Source: Propionibacteriaceae bacterium (GTDB taxonomy: Bacteria > Actinomycetota > Actinomycetes > Propionibacteriales > Propionibacteriaceae). Taken from it: 5,214 nucleotides of DNA. The position numbers and the translations under genes are program-made. Below the pieces are notes generated by a model. That model was not told the origin of the DNA. It saw nothing but the letters and a program-made list of their open reading frames with translations, and ran no database searches. This document shows positions 5,202 to 5,214 of the stretch, in pieces (position 1 is the stretch's first letter; every line of letters starts with the position of its first letter). Where the stretch lies: the NCBI GenBank assembly GCA_027353565.1, contig DAIEHO010000128.1, forward strand, positions 1 through 5,214. Direction: 5' to 3'.

Positions 5202-5213
5202 TGCGGTCCGCAT
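5201..5213. promoter_or_regulatory. Palindrome ATGCGG-T-CCGCAT abutting the -10, candidate operator
   Basis: A perfect 6-1-6 palindrome overlaps the first base of the -10 and fills the spacer toward the -35. A repressor bound there would block RNA polymerase. The regulator is unknown. The repeat may be longer on the far side of the window edge. Confidence 0.4.
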
Positions 5214-5214
5214 G

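Overview
The window is GC-rich DNA with actinobacterial habits: strong GC3 bias, GTG starts, a probable leaderless promoter, and a nitrobindin-like/YgfZ gene pair that resembles a mycobacterial arrangement. A high-GC actinomycete, possibly of the Nocardioides/Aeromicrobium type, is the best guess from style alone. No species can be named. There are no tRNA or rRNA genes, CRISPR arrays, insertion sequences or phage genes. Six genes plus one small ORF account for almost all of it, and no gene-free stretch exceeds 300 bases.

Left part (1-3406): a SipW/TasA-type export locus. On the minus strand lie two paralogous secreted proteins (921-1541 and 2765-3406) with TasA/CalY-class (SipW-cognate) signal peptides. 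Downstream of the first is an ER/archaeal-type signal peptidase I (S26B, SipW-like), which runs off the left edge. Such peptidases use a Ser/His/Asp set instead of the usual Ser/Lys dyad. In Bacillus, SipW matures TasA-family proteins that assemble into biofilm matrix fibres. The natural reading is therefore one dedicated peptidase and two structural substrates. A very strong RNA hairpin lies between the first substrate gene and the peptidase gene and may set their expression ratio.

A PLP-dependent threonine/serine dehydratase (1772-2734) sits on the plus strand between the two paralogues. It is divergent from one and convergent with the other, so it splits what looks like a tandem duplication. 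Nothing in its sequence links it to the export system.

Right part (3633-5214): a tight minus-strand housekeeping operon. In order of transcription it holds a small single-span membrane protein, probably read from a leaderless GTG; a nitrobindin-like beta-barrel protein (FABP family); and the folate-binding Fe-S maintenance protein YgfZ. The last two overlap by 4 bases (ATGA). A -10 element and an abutting palindrome at the right edge are the likely operon control region.

The most interesting item is the actinobacterial SipW/TasA-like locus: duplicated substrates with four conserved cysteines and a shared C-terminal LTW[AT]FGA ending, a peptidase carrying extra membrane segments beyond the catalytic domain, and structured intergenic leaders.
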